Positions 32,615 to 47,600 of a stretch of DNA of 64,000 nucleotides are shown here, in pieces. Both the position numbers and the translations under genes were made by a program. The notes beneath the pieces are model-generated. The model worked only from the letters and a program-made list of their open reading frames with translations. It searched no databases and had not been told where the DNA came from. The stretch is from Antedon mediterranea (taxonomy: Eukaryota; Echinodermata; Crinoidea; Comatulida; Antedonidae): positions 4,345,001 to 4,409,000 of the forward strand of contig NC_092673.1 of NCBI RefSeq assembly GCF_964355755.1. The letters are read 5' to 3'. The stretch's first letter is position 1; the number at the start of each line of letters is the position of its first letter.

Positions 32615-35600
32615 ATGCAAAACGCAATTTGGAAGATTCGGGAGATAAGTGACAAAGTGTAAGTTGAATTTGTTAGCCTGGGTTCTGAGAGGAGGAGTAG
32701 GAGGGGCCGATTATTATGTTTTCCTCTTGCAACAGAAAAACTACCTGTTGTCAACACAATTTCGGACCCGAATATATCCTACAGTCATGACAGTAGGTTT
32801 ACATTGAGTCAGTCGTAGATGTGTGTCTTCATTTCTTGTATAAATAAATAGGCCTAGGCTAGGCTAGTCCGAGACCGTTATGATTGTCAAAATGTCACTA
32901 CTGACTGTCGTGACGGGATCCCCTGTCCTGTGTGACATGCATGCAGTGCAAAATGTCTAATGTCATATAGGCCTACTTACTACTAAGGCTAGGTAGGCCT
33001 AGGTTACCCCAACACAGCAGGCATCTCTCTAGCGATAACCTCCTGTATGTAGGTAAATTCAAGCATTGGCCTAGCCTAAAAAAAGGAGGGGAGGCCTGTT
33101 TGCTACTACTAATACTGCAATATGATTGCCAACATCAGCATTTTAAAGGTTTATTACAGATCCGTGGTGTGAGAAGGAATTTGAGGAGAAAAGCAACCAA
33201 ACAATTCCATTATTGATCATTAACACAATTCTAATCGTGCCCTTTCCTTCCCATGCACTCCTAACCAACGCTATCTGCGATCAACCTTATTTTATATTTG
33301 ATTTTATTTATTGCACTTTAACTAACCTGTAATAATGAAATAATTAAATTTTTTTTACTTAGCACAAATGTGGTTATGAACTACAGTGAAGTGGAGGCTA
33401 AGGTGCGTGAAGCAACAAATGATGAACAATGGGGTCCACATGGATCTCTGATGGCAGAGATTGCGAAGGAAACATATACATACGAGCATTTTCCGGAGGT
33501 AATGGGCATGCTATGGAAACGGATGCTTCAAGATAACAAAAAGAATTGGAGACGTGTTTATAAGGTAAGACAGACTCATACAATCCTGTATCCGCTCTCA
33601 CTTGCAATCGCAAACTCAACCGGAATCTTTATTACATTATTAAATGCATACATTTTAAAGTTTAAGTCATACTCAAGAACAGAAGAAGTATGTTGGTGTA
33701 TCTTAGATCTTGTGTGTATGGACCCAGTCCAGTAACAAAAGCCAAGACAAATACCTACATTTTAAGATTATTTTATAGGCATTTATGATTTGTATTGTAA
33801 ACCATTTCAATGTTTTACATTTTTTTTAAATTAAACAAATTCAGTTACTAAATTCATAAAAAAAAAATATGTAAAGTATGTACTTGTGGATTTATTCTTA
33901 ATCCTACAGTAGTTATTTTAAACCCCTCAATCTGGTAGTTTGAATTTATATTATTCTTTTGTACGAAGTAAATACTTAAATTGTTTACAGTTGAAAATAA
34001 TATAAACTAGATATTAGATCTAGCTAATTACTATTTATTAAGTTAATTGATGTATTGTTATCTTATCTTCTATTATCTTATCTTTTAACTGTCTATTTTA
34101 CTGTACATTATTGCCACTTATTGAGTGATATTCCTGCTAAATCATACAATTTCTTTGCTTTATTTCCTTATCAAACTTTGAAAGTATTTGCAGAGGTTAT
34201 ACTGTGACCTTGTATGGTTTATAGCATAATAAATATTGAGGAATTTACTATGTAATATTTTTAACTAAACTGTAATGGAATAGGTGACATTTGAATATAA
34301 GCTGAATGCTGTTGCTAAGCAATTGCAAACATACTACAAATAATGTTTGGCAAGCATGTTCATTAGAGATTCTTTACAAATCCTTAATAAGAACGTAGCA
34401 ATTGATTCAATTACAAACGTAGTCTACGGTACGGGAAAATATTATTTACCAGAAATTGACATCCATTGTTAAATGATTTTAGTTTATCCTAATTTTAATA
34501 CTATTTTTCATTTTGCCTAATAAATCCTCAGTCCATCATTTTTAAGGAGCACCTGTACGATCGCGCTCCTTATTGACCTCTAAGAATAGCAATTAATCGC
34601 GCTCTTTAAATCGGCAATCAGTGTCGGCAAAAAGAGGGATTCCCCTGCTTGCTTTCAAGAATCCCGAATTTACTTTCATTACCTCACTGTGTATCCAATG
34701 CACAGTGTCACAGAAACGCCTCCTCTAGACCAACCTCTTTTTTTGAAGAAAAAAATGCTCTCCTCGGACACACAAGGAAAGCAGTTTAGTGCTCTCCTGC
34801 CTTTGAAACCTATAGTAAAAATAATCATAATGGCTCTTATCTTAATCTCATGATTTTATTTTTTTTCCAATATTGTTTGTTTTATGTTGTTTTTGCTTAC
34901 CTACTAATATGTATATTCTGAATATTTAATGGTTTTAAAAACAGAAACATTTTTATGATCTGCTATACTGTCTGTTTGTCTTTGACAGTCATTGCTGCTT
35001 TTATCTTACCTAATATTAAATGGTTCCGAGAGAGTTGTAACATCTGCCAGGGAACATTTATATGATCTACGGAGCCTTGAGACATACACATTTACAGATG
35101 AGCTAGGCAAAGACCAAGGTTTAAATGGTACAGTAATTATTAATGTATTTAATGTATATAATTTGAGAATATTTCACATAATATTCACAATATGTCTTGA
35201 AAATATCCATTTGGAAGAAATCATAACCAGAATCAAAATGTTAGATAATTATTAATAGTATTCCTTGACTCTACAAACTGAGGTGTTATATGCATAAAAA
35301 TATTTAATTGCCAAAATACATAATATATAACAGAGAATAAAAGTGGAAAGAACCCACACAAGACAAAAAAAGACTGAGGTGTTTTGTTCCATGAGATTTA
35401 CTGTGGAAATATGAAAATTGTGTTAGCTAATAATATACAGTACATTCATTACTTTACAGGCTGTCAATTTGTATTACTATCAAATTCAAGTTCAACTCTC
35501 CTCAGAGGGAGACTTTACTCTGTATATAGGCCGGCGGCCTTAATAAAACATAAACATTGCCTAGTGTGCCAAATAAAATGTTCACTTCTTGAAAGCACAT

Positions 35601-38600
35601 ACAATAAAATTTGCTAGTAACTCGTATTTGGTTTTCTAGAAAAGTAGAACATATCATTGTACAACCTAATATACTAATTAATGCTTACTATTTGTTCACT
35701 CAACAGTTCGACAAAAAGTAAAAGATTTAGTTGATTTTATCCAAGATGATGAGCGTTTAAGAGCAGACCGAAAGAAGTCGAGGAAGGCAAAAGATAAATA
35801 TGTAGGAGTAGCGTCAATGTCATCATCATCATCAAGAGGCTCGGGTTACAGTAAGTTTGAACTGTTTTTAGATTTTTAATTTTTTTTTTAACAGACTATG
35901 TAGAACCACAGACAAAAACAATAGAGTTAAAACGGAATGGAGTTGTAAATTGTCATTAGAACAAAGCCTGACATGCTGTAACAGGACTTGAACCCAGGAC
36001 CTTGAATTTGTAGCCGAGCATCATAACCTCTTCTCCACAACTCCACTGCGTGTGCTTACAGTTTTGTAAACTCTTGTTTTTGTTTAGGTTTCGCACCTAA
36101 ATAAATTAACATATACCACAATATCAACTACTATGTATGACTAAAGCTCTGTCCACACTTTCAAACTGGTTTGGCAAAAAAAATCACATTTTTTGTCCCA
36201 TGTGTATTTTGCTTATATAAAATAATATATTATTAAGAATTAATCCCAGCTAGTGTTGTGAATTAATCGCCCCACTGACTAATGTGATTTAGTCCAGGTC
36301 AGGTCACATGAATATGCTAATTAGCCTGAATTATTATTGATTACCATTGATTTTATCACAGAGTTGAATTGGGCAATAAAATTGATTAATTAAATAATTG
36401 TGTATAGATAATAAATTAGTATGGACTTATTAGTTGTGGGAGTTATGGTAATTCCACAGGTGGTAGAGTCCCATGCAGCGTTTTTCTGATAATTTATGCC
36501 ACATATCAGATCTACTTTATATTCAGACCACATCTAGTCGATTTGTTCCAGATTTGTAGTCATTAATATAACCAGTGGAAATGTTTTACGCTATTAACAT
36601 ACGGGATATATAGAAATATGGATGAGATAGTTGAGTATGCTAGGGTTGGTTGGAATTGGTGTAAGGAAACCTTTGCTATCAGGGTTCCGTGGCGGACTAT
36701 ATTCCAGTATGAAGCAGTACCTAGTTCTCAGTACGAGGCCACGTTCCTTATGGACGGTAAATGATGATATATTTTAGCTTAACACATGTTTGTATGTAAC
36801 ATGTGTATTTTGTTGTTGTTAATTCGGTTTTATGGAGTATGATACCATTTATTAAATGAATGAATTTTATTTTTGCATTGAGAGAGAAATGAGTGAAATA
36901 CTATTAAATGATTTAAAACGTTCAAAGCAATATCAATATTTTTATTCTGCTTTCAGGTGACCGATACGACAGCGAACCTAAAGCAAATCGCAGTTCATTT
37001 AAAGATTTTGATGCACAATTAGAAAGACAACGGAAGAAAGAATCTCGTTTTAGATCATTCCACGACGGCGGCGAGTCGCCTGATGAATCACCTGTAGAGT
37101 ATCCAAGGTATAATTTATTTTGATAAAATATTTGATGTAACTAATAGTTCGTTATAAGGGTATAACCTGTACGCGAGTTAATATCACTAAAGCTCTGTCT
37201 ACACTTTCAAACTTTATGTGACAAAAAAGTGTAATGTGCCCAAATATGGTAGTGATATGCTTAAATATGGTAGTGATATGTTTAAATATGGTAGTGATAT
37301 GACATCATCATCTTTTGTTGTCACATAAAGTTTGAGTGTAGAAAGAGCTTAACAGAGATATGGCATAGAAACACACAGAAGTATAGTGCTAAGAATTACA
37401 TAGCAGTATGTCCTTATGATCATCTACCCATGGAAATAATTGTGATTGCTTGCACCTTACTTGCAGTACGTCCTTTTGTTGTGTCCAAGTGTGAACCAGG
37501 CTTTAACATACTCCATTGATGGTAACAGTCTACTACTTTGTTATATGAATGAATCCCTATTATCTAAGATATGAAACAAATAATTAACACATATCATATT
37601 TTACAATATCATATTTTTTTCTTTTCAGTGAAGGAGAAGAATACGAATATGCTGAAGATGAAGAGCAAACCACTAGAAATGAATTTCACGAAGAAGATGA
37701 TGATTATAAAAAGACAAAAACAACGACGTCATCAACAGTAAAATCTACAAAGTCGAAATCTAAACCTAGTAAACAAATTGATCTGGGTGCTGCTGCAAAT
37801 TTTGGTGGACATAAAAAACAAGTAAATAACCTAAACAAAATTATTTTTTATTTACATTGCTTAAGCTCTGTCTACACCATCAAACTTTATGTGGCAAAAA
37901 AATGTGATGTGCTCATATATGGACACGATGACATCATATCACAAGTTGGACACATTAAACTTGTTTTGTCAAGTTAGTTTGATAGTGTGTGATGTTACAG
38001 TAAGTTATACCCACTTAAAACACCCACAATTTGGGCTCATAGTCACAGATTGGTTTACACTGAAATGTAATAATGCATGTATGTATTTTATTTTTCAGGA
38101 TAGCCAAACAATTAGTATAGGATCTGATTTAATTGATTCACCTAAAGATGTAGATTTATTTGCCGATTTCACGTCGGCAACGTCAACGACACCAGTAGCG
38201 GCTAATAATGGTCTTGATGACTTCAATCCAAGAGGCAATGAGCAGCCAGCAGCCACAACCACTACTCAGCAGCAAGACTTCAATGGCGATTTCGGTGACT
38301 TCACTTCATTCCAGAACTCTTCTCCAGCTAAAAGTGCTCCTCAAGGGTAAATGAAATTGTATTGAGTTGATAGTTATGCACATCAATGCCAATGTCTATA
38401 AAACATTTTATTATTTTTGAATGTTTTATATGACAAGCAAGACAATTTTCGAGCCAGAGTGCTTGGCGGAATGAAATAATTGAATTGAATTGAAAACAAC
38501 CAAGGTATAATAGGGAATCCGGTTATGCTTGTAAAGCTAAATTTCACACATACTATCTATAAATAAAAAGACAAATTACTGGAAGAAATGCCTGGATCTC

Positions 38601-41600
38601 AATGGCGATACAAATAACATAAGCTAAAGGCTAAAACAAAACCAGAAAAGTACAAAACAGAACAAAATTGCATAGCTTTTAAGTAACTCTAACCCCTTCT
38701 CAATGCAAGTCACACAGTCAATGCAATGCAGTTGCACAGTCTATCTATTTTTACAACTAATGCTGATACAATTGGAACTAACCATTGTGTATTGTTTGAA
38801 ACATTAAAGATGTTACAATGAATTTGAATTTTTCAATTATTAATTAAAAAATGTGTATGTTCTGTTGAACAGGGAAATTGATTTATTTGGTACTTTGGAG
38901 AATACATCATTAGGTGCAGATTTACATTCAGAGATGAACTTGATACAACCAAAACCACTTAGTAATCAACCACTCATGATGTCTTCAACAACTCCTGTTC
39001 AACAAAATGTCATGCAGCCACAGAATTCACTAATGCAGGCAGCACCAGTACCACAACAAATGCAGACACAAATGATGTCACTTCAAAGTGGCCCGATGCA
39101 GCCTGGTATGGTACAGTCGCAGGCAAGCTCAATTCAGCCGCAGCCTAGCACGATGCAGCCACAAACTATGCCGATGCAACCTAACCTTATGTCTCCTCAA
39201 CCAATGTTACAGGTAAGGTCCTCCTATAGTTGATATATATTAATTGAATGGGCTATATTTGTATGATAAAGTTGTAGTATGCAATGGATGCATGTAATTC
39301 AATGCAAGAGTAATAGATACTGCAAAGCTGATTTTCCACTAACCGAATTTGTTCACACGAATCGAAAGCTTATACGCATCCGTATTCATATTTCAATCTT
39401 CCAAATCCCCCTCTGCGCATACGCATAAGCTGAACAGATTCGCCCAGTGGAAAATCGGCTTATGGGTCATCAAATACAAGACTTCTTCTAATCTTTAGTT
39501 TATCCTTTCTACTGACTCTTTGTAAACCTAATTCTTTTTAAAACTTTATCATCTCTTTATTCCTGCCTGACAGTATTCCTTATCAATGAATCCATCTCAA
39601 TATTCTCAAGTGGTATGTAGTGTTTTTAGATCTTTACTTTCTCTTCATTTTAATTCTTTTTGTACTTCTTACATAAATGAAAGATCCTACTTTATCTAAA
39701 ATAAGCTGCTGATAAAGCTTGTTTTGGTGTTTGTAATGTTAAACATTTATGTTAAATACATGCTGCCATAAGTACCCTTAAATGGGAAGGTGCCTATCTG
39801 TTGCATCAATCCCCAATTGTACTGTATCTGCTTGAGTATAAATATCATTTACCAATATTAACTACTGGGAAAAAACTATTTATATTTCCATTTCTTTTAT
39901 AATCATTTCTGTTTACACTCGACTTAATTTATACAGTACATTCTATTGACGCTGGACTTAATTTGTACATTCCATTCACACTCTACTTGGTTTATACATT
40001 CCATTCACACTCATCTTAATTTATACATTCAGTTCACACTCAACTTGATTTATACATTCAGTTCACACTCAACTTAATTTATACATTCTGTTCACACTCA
40101 ACTTGATATATACTTTCTTTTTACACTCAACTTTATACATTCCATTCACACTTAACTTGATTTATACATTTAGTTCACACTCAACCTAATTTATACATTC
40201 CATTCACACTCAACTTGATTTATACATTCAGTTCACACTCAACCTAATTTATACATTCTGTTCACACTCATCTTAATTTATACATTCAGTTCACACTCAA
40301 CTTTATACATTCTGTTCACATTCAACTTTATACATTCTGTTCACACTCAATTTGATTTATAAATAGTTCTTTTTCTTCAAGTTGGAATATCAATTCATTG
40401 TTGTACCACAGTTGCATTGTTCATGATTATACGATACATGATTTGTAATATTTCTTTACTAGCCGACAGCTGATGACCTATCGATAGTTAGTACCATCTT
40501 GGATAGCGGTACTGTGTTAACCACTAACACTGTAGGTTATACATGTTTCTGTGTAGCATGCTTAAATTTAATTTTGGATTGAACTTATTTGTGTTTATAT
40601 CTTTAACTGTGTTTGAACTTGGATGATATAATAATAGAATTAATCATTTTGACAGATGATTAAACTTTAGTAGGTTCTCTACTCAACTGCTTTTGTCAAG
40701 GCAATTGAATACATGTTAAAGTGGAGCTACACTCAGACTTTCTCAGCTTATATTATGTTTAAGTATGTTTAATTGAAAGTGATTACATAAAAAAAACAGG
40801 GAAAATACGGAAATATTTTCCAAAAACTCATTTATAAAAAATCGGTCAGAAAATAGTGTTTTTTAACAAATTACAGTTTTTCAGTAACTTAGGGGTTATT
40901 AGTTTACAATACGTCGCGAAACGCGTTACACTTAGCGACTGACGCGTTTTAGTCGCTGGTCAACGCATTGTGGAAATGTCTCCCCTTTGGTAAATTATGT
41001 GTCGAAAAATGGGGAATAAATTTTATACACACAATTAATACGATTTGTTTAGGCCTAACTAATATTTCCGATAAGAATGTCAGTATAATTTACATGTAAC
41101 CTCATGATTTTCACTGTACAACAACAGCATAATAATCTTATCAGATTGCTTTTAACTTTAAGCTAGGGCTAGGCCTAGCTAAGCCGTCTGCTCAGCCTAG
41201 CTAGCCTTGAATTTTTGTCTAGAGGCCTATGTATTCATAGACATGGTCGTTTCGCCCCATTTATCGTTCCTGGGTTTTCTCGCACATTAAGAATTGTGGA
41301 ACACAAAATCCTATACAGAACAAGAGTAGTAAAGAATAGTAAAGCGATGTGCAAGCTTAGACCTGACTGAAAAGCAACTATTCAGGCACCCTATCATGGC
41401 CCATGGGTAGGCCAAGGTCGGGTGACAGCAAAACAAACTTCACTGCTGTCAGCCTAGCCTAACTAGAGGCCAAGCCACTGAGCAGCATCGGTACATACCT
41501 ACACTCTAGTAGTAGGCCTAGGCCTAGCTTTATTGAATATATAGCCACATCTTTCTCAAATCTCGTTAAATTTGACATTTTAGTAATAGTCTCATAATCA

Positions 41601-44600
41601 CATTATTACACTGAAACATAATAGGGTCACATTCAGAATGTTTTAATATACTTTTCGCCCGTCAAAAATAACATCGCGACAAAATAACAGATCGCCAGCT
41701 GCAGTAGTGTGATTGTGAAAAATGTCACGTGATCGTACTCCCTAGCAAAATGAAAAACCCAATTGGACCCGAACGGGGGAAAGTGTCTATTTACGCAAAA
41801 TTGCGCAATGTATACGTGATAAAAATACCAGAAATTGAAAGATCTGGAAAAATTACATAAATATACATTTTACATTTTTTTTTTGGTGAAGAAATGAATT
41901 TTTTAGGATTATTCAAATATACCCCCCTTTTGCATGTAAAAGAATAGGAAATTACAAGGTATCCCCCCAAAACGCAAAAAGGCGTGATTTTCAAGAAAAT
42001 CGTACTCATTGAAAAAAATTTCAAAAAAATATGAAGTATAAGGAATGATATTTTTAAATAATAGTTGAAATGTATGAAAAATAGTAATTTTCTGGGTGGA
42101 GCTCCACTTTAAACATATTTTGTGTGACAATGATGTAATATCTAAAAATACTTTAGACTGTTTTTCTCTGAAATGAAAAATTATTTTTTAGTGATTAGTT
42201 GCATGATTTTTTTTATTCTTTTGAAAAAAATTCTTTTGGTACTTTAGTTTAAAATTCTTCCATTTGTTGTTTTATTTATTTAAATCAATTATAAAAAATA
42301 AATGAATGACAAATATATTAATATTTTTTATCAATAGCAATCTCCGCTAATGTCTGCATCTTCTATGCATATGACATCATCAACTCAACCAATGGTAGGT
42401 TAATGAATAATGTAGTGTATTGAAGATAATCAAATGTACTTATCCCTATAGTAATTAACAAAAAATGTCATTTCATTTATTTTGTCTCGCATATAAGAAA
42501 AAAAAAATAACAATAGAGAGAGACAGGATTCCCAAAAGCGAACTAAATCAAGTGAGTCTCCAAAGCAAAACATAATCATCCAACAATAAAATACAAAATT
42601 ACAACATTTAAAACAATGATTAAAAAAAATTATCAACATTTTAAATATATCAACTACATTTGATTTTAAATTTGGCTTTGGTTCTCATTACATTTCTTAT
42701 TGTTAAATTATTCATGTATATATCATGTGATATATACATGTTTAAATGAATTAATATTAAATGAATTACTTTGAAACGTAAATGAATCTTTGTAAATTCT
42801 TATAGGTAATTAATGCAGGAACAACTGACAGTATAATATCATCTCCAAATATCACAATGATGGTATGTTTTGGTGTAATGTACAGTAACCCGCTGCTTTT
42901 AAAATGTCTTTAAAGTTATTGTGTAATTTATTATGTAGCAAATTTGTGTTTTAATGTGTGTGTACAGTTTTATTTAGATTTGATAGTCTAACATTGCACA
43001 ATCTCCAAGTCAAGTGTATTATTTCTTTACTGACCAAATTAAACTTTATTTAAAATCAGGGATAATTTCGCCAGTGTAGCATATCAATACAAAACAACCT
43101 TATTGCTACATATTTCTAAAAATGTGTAGCAAAAAATATAATATAAAACTATAATTCTTGACTAAAAAAATCAGTAAATTTTTAAGTTGAAATTTTTCCT
43201 GAAATTCGAAAATTCATTAAAAAAAACTAGAATTGGAGGATATATAAAGGAAACTATTTTCATGTTTATTTTTTGAAAAAGTTTGTTTCACTCTGTGTAA
43301 TTATTTGTAGCATAAATTTTGTTTTTGTTTACTGATGTAGTTTATAATTGTTGTCGATATCAAAATATTTGTTTTTATTCATTTCTTTAGCCTTCAACAT
43401 CCCATATAACCCCTCCTCCCCATATGCTTCCCACTTCCTATTATCTCCCTGATTCCAGTTATTCAATGGCATACTTGGTATGTGTAATTTACTCTATTTG
43501 TTTTACTGCATGACGTTTTTAAACCTTTTTATAGTAAATATTTTTTGGGGTTTTGTTTGCATCATTGGAATACTGTACAGTAAATCTTACATTCAAACAT
43601 ATAGTACTTTACTTTTTAATTTGTTCATCTTGTCTACTAATATCAACTTCATATTTTCTCATTGTTTAAAATGCACTGAAAACATTATAGGATTACATTC
43701 TTAAACTCAATATCTTTGGGTGCAACTATTTTTTGCACAGTTGTTTTTCTTTCCTAGATTGAGAACATAATCATCACTGATTAATTTCTAAAGGGAGCCC
43801 TCTATTTTTATCTTTACATTTTTTCTGTCTTGCACACATATCTTTTTATGCATTTTTTGTACAATTGTTATAAGTTTTCACACTTTTTTCTTACACAATT
43901 ACTATACACTTGTATATTGTATTTTGTACCATTTTTCATTATAATACTAACTACATTTTTTAATTGCATTTTGAGATAAACAAATATGTTGTTAATTGTG
44001 GACAGTTTACTTATGTACAATTAAACATTATAATTAAAATAGACACAATAAAATTACATGGTACTAAAATGAAAGAGCAATGTTTGAAACGGGTAAACCC
44101 GTAATAAGTTTTTATTTTTTTATATTTTTTTATTTTATTCAATCGAAACCAACAGCGATAATTACCGCCACTAACAGGTTTGATACAAACGAAGCCAGGA
44201 CGGTTTAAAGCACCTTGATTGCTCCTGACATTGATCAGGGCTTCTCTCGTCCAGTGCCCACCTTGACTAGAGGTCTGAGGCAGATACTAGATGCAGGGGC
44301 TGCCATAAGAGTCAGCAGTGCTGATTTCAAATGCCTAACGGGACCCCAGCTCCGTATATAGCACCCGCTATTCCCAGATGGTCTCCCATCCAAGCTCTAA
44401 CCAGGCCCAACGTTGCTTAACTTTGGTGATCTGACGAGAACCGGTGTTTCAACGTGGTAAAGCCATATTAAAGTTAAACTGGGGATATCAACAAAAATCT
44501 AATTATAGTAAAAATAAATTTTTTTTTACATTTTTTTGCAGCCTTCATCTAATATCATTCCTGGTAATAACCCCACATTAATGGTACGTTACCATCTGGT

Positions 44601-47600
44601 TTTTTAAGTTTTTTTTGTTTTATTTATTATTTGATCCACTCCTTTATATCAATGTACCATAGCTTTTCCGTAGTTGTATCAGTCGATCAAATAACTAAAT
44701 AAGGTTTTCCTTGAATTTGTTGTATATTTGTTTGTGAACCCATTTTTGTTTCCATCCCTTTATTATAGACACAACCAATGCTGAGCGATATGAATTCACA
44801 GTATTATATGGTATGTCAATAATTTGGTGTGTTATGGTGGTGGGTCTTTATTGGTGATGACTAGGTCATTGGTGGCTGGTTTGGTTGGTTGGTTGATTGA
44901 ATTCTCCATAAAATAATAACATTACGGATAAAAACAAAATAGCGTAGATAATGTAGTATATGGTGATTGCTATATTGATGTATGTATAACAGTTTTTGCT
45001 AATGTATGATGGAAAACTGAGATACAGTGTAATTAATATAATTTTTTTGTAAATGTACAAAATGGGCTATTATTACCCCCCCCCCCCCCCCTTCCTGTAA
45101 AGTAGTTGTTGAATGTATCTGAAATGAAAATCGCAAATTTGATTACATCAACTTGCTACTACTGTACTTTCATTTAGCAGTAGTGGCATTTTTACAGTGC
45201 TTTATATGTTAATGAATAATGCTTTTGACATACTATTCTATTCTGCCCTTGTGACATTATCTTGTCTTGTTATCTTGTGTTTTATGACATTAAGAAAATG
45301 TATTGCATGCATGGATGGTTTCTTTAAACTATAAAATACTTTATAGGTTTCATAAAAAAAATTCATTAGATAGATCATAGTACAGTAATAATAATTTACT
45401 GATATGTTTTGTACAGTCATTGAAATTATAATAATTAGATTATTAATATTCATTATTATAATTATCTACCTGCAGCAACCTGGTTTAGGGAATGTAATGG
45501 TAAGTTAATTATTCAATCCGGTGTGTGTGTTTTTGTTGTACCAATAGATGACGTATTACTTATGTACCATCAGTTGTATTTTCTTGTGGTTTAAAGTGAT
45601 GTAAAATTGTTGTTATTGATTGTATAATGTATTGTTTTCATATGATGATATGTTTTCGTAGTATCGTATTATAATTGTACAGTATATTTAAATATTTGAC
45701 TTTCTTAATTTCACATTTTCATTGATTGCATTTTATTTCTCCACAATTATTTAAAACATTTCCTTTCATGCTTTTTTTTCTAAACAAATTCCTCTGATTT
45801 TTTGAAAAACAAATTTTGTGAATACAACTAATTATTTTTAGCATTACTGTACCTTAGCATTTTTTAAAACTATAAATAAGTATGTTTCACTATTCATTGT
45901 TTTTAAAGTAAAAAGTGTTGGTTCTTTTCAAGTTCGGCCGCCGTCAATACTGACGATTGGCTACCATCTTTTCACATCTTATATCTTTCTTCCAAGCACG
46001 TCTGTTTTGAGCAAGACGCTTAGCTTGCACTAAACTCAATCCTGTCCATTCTTTGATGTTATTAAACCATTGTTTTATCTGATGGCCTCTTTTTCTCTTC
46101 TACTTTTTTGTCTAACATCTGCAGTGTTATGGCACTACCACTTCCTCTTATGATGTGGCAAAGTAGGCTAGTTGGTTCTATATGTCTATAAACTGTATTA
46201 TATTCAGTTTTTTCCAAACCTTGAAACATTATGTTCAAAGAACGAATCATTCAAGTTCTAATATGTAATACATGTTTCAGCTAATACTATCCAGAGTTAT
46301 TGGCAGCTTGAAGTTTTATTGTTTAATAGGTTTCTATTTTTGAATAACATAGAATACAATAGATAACAATATCTAAAATTCATGATATTTTGTCTTTTGT
46401 TTTTCAGCCAATGTCAACATCTTCGATGGGTTTGCAATCAACTCATCAAAAACCAACAATAAATACATTACCAACAACACCACAGGTAAACAAATATTTT
46501 TTATAAATATATTGATATCAACAATGTCTCTAAATTGATGAATACAATATTAAAATCTATAGGGAATCTATATACAGTATGTATAATTAATACTTTTAAC
46601 AAATAATCGAAGTGGTCTTGCTGTTTGGTAAAATGATATTAATACCGCAAGTGCATCTATGGTGTTAGAATAAGAGTTTTGAAAAGTGAAAATGATTTTG
46701 TTAGGTGTACTATGAACTATATTTTCAAATTTCTTCACTAAATGGAAGAAAATCCTATTTTAGTGCGATTTCCGTTTTGTATTGTTTGTTGTGTATATAT
46801 ATATATATATACAGTATATGGAATTTTTATACTGAAATAAATTGATCATTACCAATACCATCCTACTATTATTTTGCGTGTTTTTCTTTCAGAAAAACAC
46901 ATGGAGTGACTCAAAAGTAAACATAAATCTAGATTCGTTAAGTCCGGGAGATAAATATAAGAAAGTATCGCAGCCTACGATGAACCAACTAGGTAAACCC
47001 AGTCAAGCACCAGGTGTGTATATACAAAACAGTCATTCATTATATATTGTGTGGAGTTGGTGGTTATGATGCTTGACTACCAATCCAACGGTCCTGTCAT
47101 ATGTCAAGATTTTTTCAAATGACAAATTATAACTCCACTCACAAACACTTGTAATAAGACTTTGTTTATGTAGAGCATCATATATTGCCACCTTTAAGAA
47201 GGATAGTGAATGAATTCGCTTATGGTTATCCTTGGCAATTTGCCTAAATATATAAAAACAAAACATTACAACTAGAGAGCCAACTTAAACATATTCAGAA
47301 GTCACATCAGCCAATCAGATCTAGTATGTCCAGTGATATAAAATACAGTAGTGGTGGATAATACTTGGGCTGTATGCCAGGTCGTTTGTGACCAAGTTAT
47401 CAATGAAAATTTATTACATTTCAAAATGTTGTTTCATAATCTTTTTCCAGCCATTCTGACACGTTCTTTTCTTGCATAAACTGAGAAAGTATCTCTACTG
47501 TTTTCCATATGTATTTAGGTATATTTATTCAATAAAAACAATACATGTGCTGAATTTATGTATTCTTTAAAAACTGATATAAAACTATAGATATATATAT

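Noticed and set aside
40463-46485. Short Q/M/P exons as chance open frames
   Set aside because: Rejected as chance: every one has matched GT-AG sites, phase 0 and similar composition, so they were kept as CLINT1 exons.
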